A stretch of DNA of 64,000 bases from an uncultured Opitutales bacterium (GCA_900545705.1 URAK01000001.1:234050-298049); one strand, 5' to 3'. Numbered from the stretch's first letter, positions 24,991-34,512 are shown. Numbers and translations: made by a program. Notes: generated from the sequence alone by a model not told the origin.

Positions 24991-27312
24991 ATGCGTCTTA
25001 AAAAAAGTTCAAAGGGATATAATTGGAGATTTTTCAAGGCGGGAGGGGCGTATCAGCCGCTCATTGAAAGAGGAAGCGACATAGCTGCCGTCGGCGAGCT
25101 TGACATGAAGCTTTGGGCCGCCCTGAGCTGTCCGACGCGCGGGCTGTATTTCGACGAAAAGACACTCGATTTCATGGACGCCGACAAAGACGGCAGAATA
25201 AGGCGCGACGATGTGGTCGCCGCGTGCGAGTTCGCGTGCGCAGCCCTGAAAAATCCGGACACTCTCGCCGAGGGCGCCGACAGCCTGAAACTTTCGGATA
25301 TAGACGAAAATTCCATTTCCGGAAAAAGGCTGCTTGGGTGCGCGGCGGAAGTCTTAAAAAATATCGGGAAGGCGGGCGCGGATTCCATTGCGGTGTCGGA
25401 CTTCGACGACAAGTCCAAGATTTTTGCAAAGACGCCTTTCAACGCCGACGGCATAATAACCGAGCTATCGTGCGAAGGGGATTCCGAGCTGATTGATGTT
25501 TTAAAGCTCGCGATAAAAACTTGCGGGGCGAAAATCGACCGCTCTGGGCTCGAAGGCGCAGACGCCCAGACAATAGACGATTTCTTTTCCCAGCGGGCGG
25601 AATTCTTAAAATGGCTCGATATTCCGCGCACTGACGGGTCCGTTCTTCCGTTTGGAGATGAGACTCCGAAGGCGTACGCGGCGTACGCGGCGCTCGTAGA
25701 AAAAATAGACGATTATTTTACGCGGACTGCAGTGGCGTCGTTTGGCCCCGATGCGGAGGCCGCGGTGAATGCGCAAATATCGCAGATAGAATCGATATTC
25801 GCCAAATACGGCGACAATTCGCAGGTGCGCGAGAGCCTAAAAGCCCTGCCTCTTGCAAAGATTGGCGGGGGTGTGCTGGATTTCCATTGCGGAGTCAATC
25901 CAGCTTATGAGAGAGAGCTTCTCGATTTTTCCGAACTTTGCGTTAAGCCGATTTTAAAAACCAAAGAATCGCTTGATTCAAAGGGTTGGGCTGAGATAAA
26001 AAAAGTTTTTGAGCCGCGCGCAAACTGGTTCGCGGCGCGCCCGAAAACCGCCGTGTCGGAAATCGACGAAGACGTTCTCAGGGGAGTTCCGGAAGCCGCG
26101 CGCGAAAAGCTTTTGGAACTTGTAGAGAAAGACGTATCAATTCGCGAGCATGTAGACAATGTGGACGAGCTGGAAAAGCTTGTAAGGTACAATAAAAATC
26201 TGCTCGAACTACTGCGCAATTTTGTGAACTTCGAGGAATTTTATTCCGACGCCCCCGCGATATTTCAATATGGGAGGCTGTTTATCGACAGCCGCGACTG
26301 CGGGTTGTGCATAAGGGTGGACGACGTCTCAAAACACGCGTCGCTGGCGGCGGCAAGCTACGGGTATCTGATATATTGCACATGCCGCAGAATGGGAGAA
26401 GCGGACATAAATATTGTTGCGGTCGTTACTGCGGGAGATTCCGACAACCTCGTAGTGGGGCGCAACGGCGTATTTTATGATAGGGCGGGCCGAGATTGGG
26501 ACGCATCGGTCGTTAAGATAATACACAATCCGGTTAGCCTTATGCAGGCGTTCTGGTCGCCATACAAGCGCGCGATAAAGTGGTTTAGCGAGCTGGTCGC
26601 AAAATACACGTCTACGGCAGATACAAAGGTAGTTGAAAATCTCACAGAAAGTGTTTTGCAGCCAAAAGCTTCCACGAAAGTAGAAATTAAGAAAATCGAC
26701 GTCGGCACAGTGGCGGCTCTCGGCGTTGCGGTAGGCGGCATAACCACGGCCTTCGGAATTATTTTGGACTCATTTTTGCATCTCGGCTATTGGATACCGC
26801 TGGGAATAGTAGGTGTGGTTCTTGCGATATCGCTTCCGTCGATGATTGTGGCGGCGTTAAAATTGAGGATAAGATCTTTGGCGCCGCTCTTGGACGCAAA
26901 CGGCTGGGCAGTAAACGGCAAGGCGGCAATCAGTGTGCTATTTGGAGGAAAGCTTACAAAGGTTGCGAGCGTACCGCTTACTGTGCGCAGAAGTCTGAGA
27001 AAATCGCGCGATTTAAAGATATTATTTGCAGCAATTATCTTGGCGATTCTTTCAGTGGCGGCGGCACTTGCGTACAAAAAATACGGGGCGGTTAAAAGCG
27101 TTTCCGGCGCGGAGGGCGCGGCAACAGCGGTATCTGCCGCTACCACTAGTCAGAATGCAACTCCCGCAGCCTCTGCAACTTTCGCAGAATCTGCCAAGCA
27201 GAATGTAATTCCCGCCACTTTCGCAGAATCTAAAAAACAGCAAAATGCAATTCCTGCAGAGTCCGCCAAACAGAATGTGGCAACTGCAACTCCTGCCGCT
27301 TCCGCCAAGTAA
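24991..27312 (+). CDS. EF-hand membrane protein of unknown function with Ala/Ser-rich tail
   Basis: This 773-residue protein lacks a signal peptide. Near the N-terminus is a calcium-type EF-hand loop, D63-x-D65-x-D67-G-x-I-x-x-D-D74. A long helical soluble part follows up to about 560. Two membrane segments lie at about 570-620 and one at about 672-693 (ILFAAIILAILSVAAALAY). The last 75 residues are imperfect repeats of Ala, Ser, Lys and Gln (AESAKQN units). The stop at 27310-27312 is a TAA exactly where neighbouring repeat units have CAG or CAA, and the frame stays open for 59 more codons. I do not recognise the family. Confidence 0.75.
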   Translation: MRLKKSSKGYNWRFFKAGGAYQPLIERGSDIAAVGELDMKLWAALSCPTRGLYFDEKTLDFMDADKDGRIRRDDVVAACEFACAALKNPDTLAEGADSLKLSDIDENSISGKRLLGCAAEVLKNIGKAGADSIAVSDFDDKSKIFAKTPFNADGIITELSCEGDSELIDVLKLAIKTCGAKIDRSGLEGADAQTIDDFFSQRAEFLKWLDIPRTDGSVLPFGDETPKAYAAYAALVEKIDDYFTRTAVASFGPDAEAAVNAQISQIESIFAKYGDNSQVRESLKALPLAKIGGGVLDFHCGVNPAYERELLDFSELCVKPILKTKESLDSKGWAEIKKVFEPRANWFAARPKTAVSEIDEDVLRGVPEAAREKLLELVEKDVSIREHVDNVDELEKLVRYNKNLLELLRNFVNFEEFYSDAPAIFQYGRLFIDSRDCGLCIRVDDVSKHASLAAASYGYLIYCTCRRMGEADINIVAVVTAGDSDNLVVGRNGVFYDRAGRDWDASVVKIIHNPVSLMQAFWSPYKRAIKWFSELVAKYTSTADTKVVENLTESVLQPKASTKVEIKKIDVGTVAALGVAVGGITTAFGIILDSFLHLGYWIPLGIVGVVLAISLPSMIVAALKLRIRSLAPLLDANGWAVNGKAAISVLFGGKLTKVASVPLTVRRSLRKSRDLKILFAAIILAILSVAAALAYKKYGAVKSVSGAEGAATAVSAATTSQNATPAASATFAESAKQNVIPATFAESKKQQNAIPAESAKQNVATATPAASAK

Positions 27313-27415
27313 AATGCGGCAACTGCAACTCCTGACGAATCTAAAAAGCAGCAAAGCGCTGCCGCCGCAACTCCCGCAGCTTCTTCCGATTCTGCCAAGC
27401 AAAAAGCGGCAACTA
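27150..27415 (+). repeat. Imperfect repeats encoding the Ala/Ser/Lys/Gln tail
   Basis: Variants of a short unit (encoding A-E/A-S-A-K-Q-N plus V/A-P/T-A-T) recur with slightly different length on both sides of the TAA at 27310. Words such as GCAACTGCAACTCC and TCTGCCAAGCA recur. Such repeats can change copy number by slippage or recombination. Confidence 0.7.
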
Positions 27416-27492
27416 CTTCGGCGGCGGCTCCCTCAAAAAAAAGCCTTAATACCTCGGTCAAGAGTGGAAAAATGCTTGCGTTTGTATTGTAA
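27313..27492 (+). pseudogene. In-frame continuation of the EF-hand protein after a premature stop
   Basis: Directly after the TAA at 27310 the same frame runs 59 codons to TAA at 27490-27492. It continues the Ala/Ser/Lys/Gln repeat style (ATPDESKKQQSAAAATPA, SSDSAKQKAATTSAAAPSKK) and ends SGKMLAFVL. A single CAA-to-TAA change would explain it. It is either a lost C-terminus, an allele difference or a sequence error. Confidence 0.65.
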
Positions 27493-27573
27493 AATTCGGC
27501 AAATATTGCGCCTGTAAAAATAACCTCAAAATGAGTGCATAGGCAGCGATTTCTGCCTAAATTTTTTTTGCAT

Positions 27574-28578
27574 ATGGACTTTTTAAAGAAAATAGGGCTT
27601 GAACCTTTTATAATTATGCTTTTTGGCTCGATACTGTTGGCGTATATTTATCCGCCGATAGGAATAGAGCGCGAGGGCGGGGTGTCGCTCGGGGAAATTG
27701 CGAACTGGGGAGTTTCGTTCATATTCTTTTTTTACGGAATGCGGCTAAACCGCGATAAGCTGAAAGCGGGGCTTGTGAATGTGCGTTTGCATATTCTCGT
27801 GCACATGTCGACGTTTGTGCTGTTCCCGCTAATAATGCTTGCCGCAATGTGGGCGGGCGGGGCTTTCGATTCGGAGGGCAACAGGTATTACTTGTGGATT
27901 GGAGCGTTTTTCCTCGCAACGCTGCCGTCTACGGTGTCGTCGTCGGTGGTGATGGTATCGATAGCGCGCGGAAATATGCCGGCGGCGATTTTCAATGCGA
28001 GCGTATCGAGCCTTCTCGGTGTTTTCATAACTCCGCTTTGGATGGGGCTTTTCCTCGACAACATAGACGGGGCGCACAATCTCGGAGACGTGATTTTTAA
28101 GCTTGTTTTGCAAGTAATACTGCCGGTGGTAGCCGGGGGATTGCTTAATCCAAAATTCGGGTGGTTTGCGGAAAAACACAAAAAAATTCTCAGAAAGTTC
28201 GACGAAAGCGTAATACTTCTGATTGTGTACACGTCCTTCTGCGATTCCTTTTACAAAGAGATGTTTAAGGGGTTTAGCATCGCGGAAATTATTGAGCTGT
28301 CAGTTGCCATGATAGCCTTGTTTTTTACAGCGTACGGCATTATTTGGTGTTTCTGCCGCGCGATGAAATTCAACCGCGAAGACACTATAACAGCTCTATT
28401 TTGCGGCTCCAAGAAGTCTCTCGTCCACGGGTCTGTAATGAGTAAGGTTTTGTTCTCAAACCCGGCGATAATTGGAGTGGTGCTTTTGCCTACAATGCTT
28501 TATCACGCATACCAGCTCATAATTGTATCAATCATAGCAAAAAAATGGGCAGAGGACGATAGGGAATCTGCATCTTAA
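27574..28578 (+). CDS. Bile acid:sodium symporter-like transporter (SBF/BASS family)
   Basis: This 334-residue membrane protein has about nine to ten hydrophobic segments. Family marks are FIFFFYGMRL in helix 2, FLATLPSTVSSSVVMVSIARGN (the crossover region of SBF-like proteins) and ALFCGSKKSLVHGSVM. The closest type is the SBF-like YfeH group, whose substrates are organic anions that are mostly unknown. I chose the ATG at 27574 because the hydrophobic core begins just after it; an upstream GTG at 27535 would add 13 unlikely residues. It lies alone between the EF-hand gene and the PEP-CTERM gene. Confidence 0.88.
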   Translation: MDFLKKIGLEPFIIMLFGSILLAYIYPPIGIEREGGVSLGEIANWGVSFIFFFYGMRLNRDKLKAGLVNVRLHILVHMSTFVLFPLIMLAAMWAGGAFDSEGNRYYLWIGAFFLATLPSTVSSSVVMVSIARGNMPAAIFNASVSSLLGVFITPLWMGLFLDNIDGAHNLGDVIFKLVLQVILPVVAGGLLNPKFGWFAEKHKKILRKFDESVILLIVYTSFCDSFYKEMFKGFSIAEIIELSVAMIALFFTAYGIIWCFCRAMKFNREDTITALFCGSKKSLVHGSVMSKVLFSNPAIIGVVLLPTMLYHAYQLIIVSIIAKKWAEDDRESAS

Positions 28579-28942
28579 TCCAAGTTGCATTTGCGGAAAA
28601 TTTGAGGTGTCTTCACAAATGGCATGGGAAAATTTGCCTTTATAAATTTTTTTGCTTAATTTTTTTGAATTAGCGCAAAATTGACGCAATATTTATTTTG
28701 GAATGATTCTTTTTTTTTTCTGTAATTTAGTAAAAAAATAAACTGATAAATCCAATATTCGTAGAATCTTGGTTTTAACTAAATTTGTATAAATAGTAAT
28801 TAACGTTGCGGAACTTATTTTACAATTATTTATTGTACAAATACATGAGTTCTTTTTTGTAAATTTCAAAAATATTGATAAAAAGGATTGTGTTTAGAAA
28901 TCTATAGAGTGTTTATTTGGGAATATTCGTAATTGTTTTGAA
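28579..28942. other. AT-rich intergenic region
   Basis: This is upstream of the PEP-CTERM gene. It is very AT-rich with A and T runs and has no coding frame. It may give an UP-element-like context to the promoter at 28943. No hairpin with a T run was found for the preceding transporter gene. Confidence 0.45.
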
Positions 28943-28970
28943 TTGACTGTGTAAAAACATACCCTATAAA
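28943..28970 (+). promoter_or_regulatory. Sigma-70-like promoter of the first PEP-CTERM gene
   Basis: TTGACT (28943-28948), 16-base spacer, TATAAA (28965-28970), in a very AT-rich setting and 32 bases before the ATG at 29003. It is the best promoter match in the window. Confidence 0.6.
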
Positions 28971-29002
28971 AAATTACATAAATCCAAAAAAAAAGCAATA
29001 TA

Positions 29003-30592
29003 ATGAACAATCCTAACAATATCCAAAGATATTCAAGTTTCTCAAAGGCGTTTTCAAGTATCGCCTTTTTGCTAATTTCATCGTACTCATATTCCCAGAC
29101 ATACACGGATTATTATTTTATTCCAACAACCGGAGGGAACGCGACGCTTAATTTAGCCGAAAACTACGCTGTCGGCATTCCTGAAGGGGAAATAGCGACG
29201 GAAGTTCCGGGGCGCAACACAAACGTGTTTATAACAGCCAACTCCGACGGGTACACAGCCAATACAAACTACCATGACTTCAATGCGCACAACGTGACAT
29301 TTAAAGTCGGCGATGCCGGAACAGGCTCGAGCGGCGCATGGTTTTTGCTCACAGAAAACAACACGGCTTCAATTACGGGCGATTTCCTTTTTTCCGCGAG
29401 GAGTGCCGCTGAATGGAGCCAAATCGAGAGCGGTGTAAAAGTTCTGACAAACTCAAATTTCAGCGTTACCGGAGATTTCATAATAGAAAACAACAATATT
29501 GCCGACGCCAATAATGCAGGCTTTAAGTTTGTATTTAAGCACCATTCAACCGACCACACAAATGGCACAGTATTTATAGGCGGGAATCTATTGTTCCGCT
29601 CTGTAAATAAGGGCACAAATTGGCCAACGGAGCGCATAGAATTTATTACGAGGGTCACGAATTTTTCAGTCAACGGATATGTCGACCTCACACAGCCGAT
29701 AGTAAGGGGCAGCGAAAATAACCTTATTTGGGATCTTAAAGGAAGCGGCGATTCGGGTCTCGGAGACATCGGGAATATTCAAATCGGCGGTTTGCGCGGC
29801 GACGGCGCGCTAAAATTGTCAAAGGAAAACTCTACCGTAAATATGGAATTTAGTAACAGCCAAAATTACGAATGGACGGGAACGCTTTCAATGGTTGATA
29901 CAGGCAAGCTAAATATTACAATGTATGCCAACGTTTCCAACGCGAAGCAGACCCTGAGGTTCGGCGCGGGTTCCGAGGATTTGGCAAGTGGCGATCCCCT
30001 TAAAAATTCTACGCGCCACACGCCCGATTCCGTCACAGTGGAAAACGGAATCCTCGAAATGAACACGTCAGGCAACGTATGCGGCACGCTATCTGTTATC
30101 GGCCGGGACGCCGCTTTCGGCGCGACCGGAATATCATCGGCGTACGAAGATGGAACAATATCTTTCGCGTCGGTAAATTGGAGCAGCGGAGGATTTATTT
30201 TTGATATTATCCCCAATATTGCAAGCGGCGACGTTATAAATGCCGTAGTTGTGGACGGTGTCGAAAATTCCGGAACAATCACAGTTGCGGACGGAGCCTC
30301 TGACCTTAAAATGACTTTCAACCTCAGCGCGGAGGATTTGCAGCAATTCCTCTTTGACGAAGGCCTTGAATCGTACGAAAGCACGATAATGACATGGGAA
30401 ACATCGTCAAACCTCGGAGACTATCTTGGCGATATACAAATTTTGTCGGACAACGGCGTAAACGTCGAACTCTCTATTTTGGGGAACAGCCTTGTTGCGA
30501 CGTTTACAGTTCCCGAGCCCCATGAAACCGCAGCCCTGATAGGTGCTATCGCCCTTTTCGCAGTTTTAGCGCGCCGCAGAATGCGCCGCTAA
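29003..30592 (+). CDS. Secreted PEP-CTERM beta-helix protein
   Basis: The 529-residue protein begins with a signal peptide (FSSIAFLLISSYSYSQT). It contains a long Asn/Gly/Thr-rich beta-solenoid-like body resembling autotransporter passenger repeats (NFSVTGDFIIENNN, VFIGGNLLFRS, LRGDGALKLS). The last 27 residues form a PEP-CTERM signal: VPEP at 503-506, hydrophobic run AALIGAIALFAVLA, then RRRMRR. Such tails are cut by an exosortase in species that export glycan-associated surface proteins; no exosortase is in this window. The gene stands alone between a good promoter and a strong terminator. Its binding partner is unknown. Confidence 0.85.
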   Translation: MNNPNNIQRYSSFSKAFSSIAFLLISSYSYSQTYTDYYFIPTTGGNATLNLAENYAVGIPEGEIATEVPGRNTNVFITANSDGYTANTNYHDFNAHNVTFKVGDAGTGSSGAWFLLTENNTASITGDFLFSARSAAEWSQIESGVKVLTNSNFSVTGDFIIENNNIADANNAGFKFVFKHHSTDHTNGTVFIGGNLLFRSVNKGTNWPTERIEFITRVTNFSVNGYVDLTQPIVRGSENNLIWDLKGSGDSGLGDIGNIQIGGLRGDGALKLSKENSTVNMEFSNSQNYEWTGTLSMVDTGKLNITMYANVSNAKQTLRFGAGSEDLASGDPLKNSTRHTPDSVTVENGILEMNTSGNVCGTLSVIGRDAAFGATGISSAYEDGTISFASVNWSSGGFIFDIIPNIASGDVINAVVVDGVENSGTITVADGASDLKMTFNLSAEDLQQFLFDEGLESYESTIMTWETSSNLGDYLGDIQILSDNGVNVELSILGNSLVATFTVPEPHETAALIGAIALFAVLARRRMRR

Positions 30593-30616
30593 TGATTTTT
30601 TTTTAAAAGACTTTTA

Positions 30617-30641
30617 GGGCGGAGTTTTCCGCCCTTTTTTT
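30617..30641 (+). terminator. Rho-independent terminator after the first PEP-CTERM gene
   Basis: Perfect 7-bp stem GGGCGGA / TCCGCCC, 4-base loop, then T7. It lies 25 bp after the stop codon. Confidence 0.92.
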
Positions 30642-30932
30642 ATTTTGCAATGCAATATTTTGCGCTTTGCGGTGGGAATTGATAATTTGTACGCAAATAT
30701 TTTTCGGCGCACGCTTAAAAAACGCCTATTGAAGACAATAAAATTTGAATATCTTTTCGTTACGTTCTCCGCAACTTTTTTAATGTATGGTTATTTTAGC
30801 ATCAAAGGTTTCTGTACAAAGCGCCTATGGCAGGCGCGGAGTTTCTTCCCGATATGCGCGATTAAAGCATACCAGAAAAATAATTTTGCAAATGCGTTGA
30901 CCGGATTGCCTTTTTTAGATAAACGTTTTTGT

Positions 30933-32198
30933 ATGAGAGAAGGACAATTTACGGCAATTTTATTCGCGGCTTGCGCGCTTTTCGCGGCGGGTTGCGCATG
31001 CGACAAAGGCGTCAATTCGGCGGATATTTTGAAGTATGGCGCATTCAATCCCGGCAAAGTATGGCTCGACAACAACGGCAGGCACATCAACGCGCACGGG
31101 GCAGGGGCGATTTTCGACGGAGAAAAATATTATATTTTCGGCGAACATAAAATGGGTGGAACTCTCGGCAACAAGGCTGTTGTTGGCGTCCACTGCTACT
31201 CCTCAAAAGACTTGTACAACTGGACGGACGAAGGGATCGCCCTCAAAATGCAATCCGATCCGAATTCGGAAATTGTACTTGGAACCATACTGGAACGCCC
31301 GAAAGTCATATACAACCCAAAGACGAAAAAATATGTAATGTGGATGCACCTCGAATTTCGCAAAGGCCCGACGGCAAAATCGACCGACATTGCGGACATC
31401 CTCAATGAAAAGCCAGACTATTCCACAGCCCGCGCGGGAGTTGCAGTTGCCGACAAAATTACCGGGCCGTACAAATACATTGGCTCCTTCCGCCCGAACG
31501 CCGGGAAATATCCTTTAAACTGCGCCGAGGAACTCAAAGCATACAAGGCTGAACTTGAAAAAGACCCCAATTGGAGATCGAAAAAATTAAAAAAGGACGA
31601 ATACAATGAGGCCATGATAAAGGGCTTCGCGTTTCTGCGCGATTTTGACAAGGGGCAAATGTCGCGCGACATGACTCTGTTTGTCGATGACGACTCAAAA
31701 GCGTATCTCGGTTGCGCGAGCGAAGACAACTCGACCTTCCATATTCACGAGCTCGACTCCGACTACACAGGTTTTTCCGGAAGATTTGTCCGCATATTCC
31801 CGGGCGGCTACCACGAGGCGCCCGCTTTCTTTAAAAAAGGCGGGAAATATTATATGTTTTCTTCGCACTGCACCGGCTGGGCGCCGAATCCGGGCAGGGT
31901 CTCCTCCGCTGACAAAATGCTTGGCGATTGGCGCGAGCTCGGCAATCCTTGCCGCGGCGAAGGCCAGAAAAAATGGAAGACTGCCCCGCTCGAAGCCAAG
32001 GCGGACACGACATTCCGCTCGCAAAGCAGCGCGGTGATTCCGGTGCAAGGCAAGAAAGACGCATTCATATATTTTGGAGACAGATGGATCCCCGAAGATG
32101 CCATGGACGGGCGCTATATCGTTCTTCCCGTTGAATGGGAGGGCGATATGCCTGTAATAAAGTGGTATGACAGCTGGGATTTGTCGGTATTTAAATGA
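30933..32198 (+). CDS. GH43-like lipoprotein (exo-beta-1,3-galactanase type)
   Basis: This 421-residue protein has a lipoprotein signal (TAILFAACALFAAGC, lipobox AAGC) and a five-bladed beta-propeller pattern. Segments INAHGAGAIFDGEKYYIFGEH, ERPKVIYNPKTKKYVMWMH, SRDMTLFVDDDSKAYL and YHEAPAFFKKGGKYYMFSS match GH43 enzymes of the galactan exo-1,3-beta-galactosidase type. They would release galactose from arabinogalactan side chains at the cell surface. I use the ATG at 30933 because the lipoprotein signal starts there; the upstream open frame is unrelated. TTGACC lies at 30897 and AAACGTTT just before the ATG, which may mark a promoter and repressor site. Confidence 0.8.
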   Translation: MREGQFTAILFAACALFAAGCACDKGVNSADILKYGAFNPGKVWLDNNGRHINAHGAGAIFDGEKYYIFGEHKMGGTLGNKAVVGVHCYSSKDLYNWTDEGIALKMQSDPNSEIVLGTILERPKVIYNPKTKKYVMWMHLEFRKGPTAKSTDIADILNEKPDYSTARAGVAVADKITGPYKYIGSFRPNAGKYPLNCAEELKAYKAELEKDPNWRSKKLKKDEYNEAMIKGFAFLRDFDKGQMSRDMTLFVDDDSKAYLGCASEDNSTFHIHELDSDYTGFSGRFVRIFPGGYHEAPAFFKKGGKYYMFSSHCTGWAPNPGRVSSADKMLGDWRELGNPCRGEGQKKWKTAPLEAKADTTFRSQSSAVIPVQGKKDAFIYFGDRWIPEDAMDGRYIVLPVEWEGDMPVIKWYDSWDLSVFK

Positions 32199-32289
32199 TT
32201 TGCGGGAAAACGCGGCGAAAAAACAGTGCGTAGGATAAGTTTATCCGCGCAATGATGAGATTTTGAAAAGAACTAAATTTAAAGCTATT

Positions 32290-33972
32290 ATGAAAAAAAT
32301 TGAAGTATTGGCAGGCTGCATTGCATGCACTATGGCGGGGTTATCTTCTTTCGGCGCAGAGGACGCGGCAAGTCACGTTTTGCCTGAGAGCGAATATCCG
32401 TATTGGGGGGAATATAAACAGACTAAATTTGAGGACGTCCGACCCGCGGAATGGGTTGCGGAAGATTCCGTGAAAGACGGTTGGGATTGGTCGCTGCCGC
32501 CGCGCGTAAAGCCTGACCCGAAGTCATACGTCACTCTCTACCGCACGAATATGAACGGTATGTGGAAAGTTTCAAAGTTAAAGCCTGTGAACTTTCCGTC
32601 AATACCTGTCGTGGGCTTTTGGCTCGACTGGAAGGATATTGAAAAAACCGAGGGCGTGTACGACTTCCAGACGCTTAAAAATATGATAGAGGTCGCCGCC
32701 CAAAAGGGCTACGGAAGCGTGATAAGAATCCATACGGCCTCGACGCGGTTCGCCCCAGAGTGGCTGTTTAAGTACGGAATTCCAATAGACGAGAATCCCG
32801 AGCGCAAGGGCGACGGAATGAAGCCTCTCGACCCCGCCCACCCAGAGTTCCATAAACGCTATCTGAAATTGGTCGATGCGTTCGGGAAGTCGGGGATTCC
32901 GCAAATGGAGGAGGTAAAGGGAATGTTTGTAGGGTACGCTTCGTACTCAAACGGCGATGAGGGCGTAGGCCCCGTCGCGGAGGATAAAAACCCCGACGCT
33001 TTCCCTCATGTAAGGGAGCGGCTCGACGCTTGGGCAAACGCTGCCAAAGGCGTGGAGCACAAAGTATTTATGGGCGGGTGGAGCGACTACGGAATATCAA
33101 AAGGCTTTGGGATCCGCCGCGGGTTTGTAGAGATGTATCTATACCACATACCCGACGATTTAATCGGTCAGAAAATCGACAAGGACGGATACTTGTATGT
33201 CGACGAAGAAAATAAAATAGTAAAAAGCGGCGTTCGCAACGGCGAGGAAAACGAGGAGTACGAAGTTTGGTGGACAACTCCGAAGGGCAGGTACCGCTTT
33301 GGAAAAAGCACGGCGTCTTTCGGATACCGCTACTTTACATCGAATTTGCGCCTGCTTCAAATGCGCACGAACGATGTTATCTGGAACGAGTTTACAATAA
33401 ATCCCGAGATGTTTGTATGGGTTGGGCTTGAGCTTGGCAAGACGGCGAAAACCGCGCCGGACGCATGGTGCTTTTTGCGCGAGAGCTATCTGTGGCAGTC
33501 ATATTTTAAGCGCGCTGGGGTTCCGAATTTAAATACCGGAGTTAAGAATTTTGAGAGGTGGGTCTACCAGCGCGACAGCGAAGGATACGAAACGCAGCCT
33601 GCCGTGAAGATAAACCACGCCATAAAAATGTGGATGGTGCGCGACGACAAAAGATACGACTATGTGGCGCGGACAGGCGAGAAAATCGGATTTAAAGTCG
33701 ACGACAAATTTTTGCGCGGCAGGAACAAGAAAGTCGCCGTTAAAATATCGTACTTCGACATTGGCAAGGGAGCGTTTGAGCTGAGATACAATCTCGACGG
33801 CGAAGTAGAAAGCAGAAAGGTGGAATGCGGCGACACTGGGAAAGTTAGGACTGCGACATTTTTCATAACGGCAGACTTCCTCAAAAATATGAAATTGAAG
33901 CACGATTTGGAAATTGTGGGGCTCGACGGATACAAGCCCGTAGTTTCGATATTGAGAGTCGTGAAGCCTTAG
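32290..33972 (+). CDS. Secreted TIM-barrel glycoside hydrolase-like protein
   Basis: This 560-residue protein has a signal peptide (cleavage near SSFGA). It contains a barrel start typical of clan A hydrolases: GFWLDWKDIEKTEGVYDFQTL, then GYGSVIRIHTAST, PEWLFKYGIP and FVGYASYSNGDEG. The acid-base Glu is probably in NGDEG, by analogy with beta-galactosidase-like families (GH42/GH35/GH5); the nucleophile is not clear. A C-terminal beta domain runs from about 470. I prefer the ATG at 32290 to a TTG nine codons upstream. It follows the GH43-like gene by 91 bp and both could share a transcript. Family membership is unassigned. Confidence 0.65.
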   Translation: MKKIEVLAGCIACTMAGLSSFGAEDAASHVLPESEYPYWGEYKQTKFEDVRPAEWVAEDSVKDGWDWSLPPRVKPDPKSYVTLYRTNMNGMWKVSKLKPVNFPSIPVVGFWLDWKDIEKTEGVYDFQTLKNMIEVAAQKGYGSVIRIHTASTRFAPEWLFKYGIPIDENPERKGDGMKPLDPAHPEFHKRYLKLVDAFGKSGIPQMEEVKGMFVGYASYSNGDEGVGPVAEDKNPDAFPHVRERLDAWANAAKGVEHKVFMGGWSDYGISKGFGIRRGFVEMYLYHIPDDLIGQKIDKDGYLYVDEENKIVKSGVRNGEENEEYEVWWTTPKGRYRFGKSTASFGYRYFTSNLRLLQMRTNDVIWNEFTINPEMFVWVGLELGKTAKTAPDAWCFLRESYLWQSYFKRAGVPNLNTGVKNFERWVYQRDSEGYETQPAVKINHAIKMWMVRDDKRYDYVARTGEKIGFKVDDKFLRGRNKKVAVKISYFDIGKGAFELRYNLDGEVESRKVECGDTGKVRTATFFITADFLKNMKLKHDLEIVGLDGYKPVVSILRVVKP

Positions 33973-34085
33973 TTCCTCTAAGCTCAAAAAATTTCATTTC
34001 CCCGCGCGAATGCTACAAAATACCCGCGCGCGGGCGCATTTTACAAAAGCCTGAGATTTTCGGCGCGCGGAAAAATCCTAAGAAG

Positions 34086-34113
34086 TGGCGGACGTATTTG
34101 TGCCGCCATTTTT
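34086..34113 (+). terminator. Probable Rho-independent terminator of the GH43/TIM-barrel unit
   Basis: TGGCGG (34086-34091) pairs with CCGCCA (34103-34108) across an 11-base loop, then TTTTTATTTT. It is about 115 bp after the stop codon. Confidence 0.7.
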
Positions 34114-34250
34114 ATTTTACATGGCGCATTGTAAAAAATAAAAATAGCCTGTATCGCAATTTATAGGATAGATTTTCCGTTGAAGCGGGTGTGCTTTGCA
34201 AATACTCTGCGATTCACAATGCTTTTTATTTGTGTTGTGCATAGTGGGAT

Positions 34251-34275
34251 TTTGCGCGTTCGGCTTGCCATTTGC
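34251..34275 (+). repeat. 25-bp direct repeat, copy 1
   Basis: It contains GCGCGTTCGGCTTGCCATTT. The second identical copy is 237 bp downstream. Neither lies in a recognised gene. Confidence 0.75.
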
Positions 34276-34487
34276 GGATATGGAGTGGAAGTTCACCGTT
34301 GAATCTGCCTTTGTGGGGCGTGAAGGGGACTGCGTGCAAACTGTTCTTTTTTGTACGAAAATGAGGTAGTGCGAGCGGAGCTATTTTTTATGGAGAGCGT
34401 AAGTGCCGCATGTGGCTTATTCCTTTTGTTGGCGCGGAGGGAAAGGCATTTGAGGGAGTTTGTATTTTTGTTTGCAAGGTTTAAAAA

Positions 34488-34512
34488 TTTGCGCGTTCGG
34501 CTTGCCATTTGC
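34488..34512 (+). repeat. 25-bp direct repeat, copy 2
   Basis: Identical to 34251-34275 over all 25 bases. Flanks differ after the last C (GGATAT after copy 1, CGACGC after copy 2). Confidence 0.75.
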
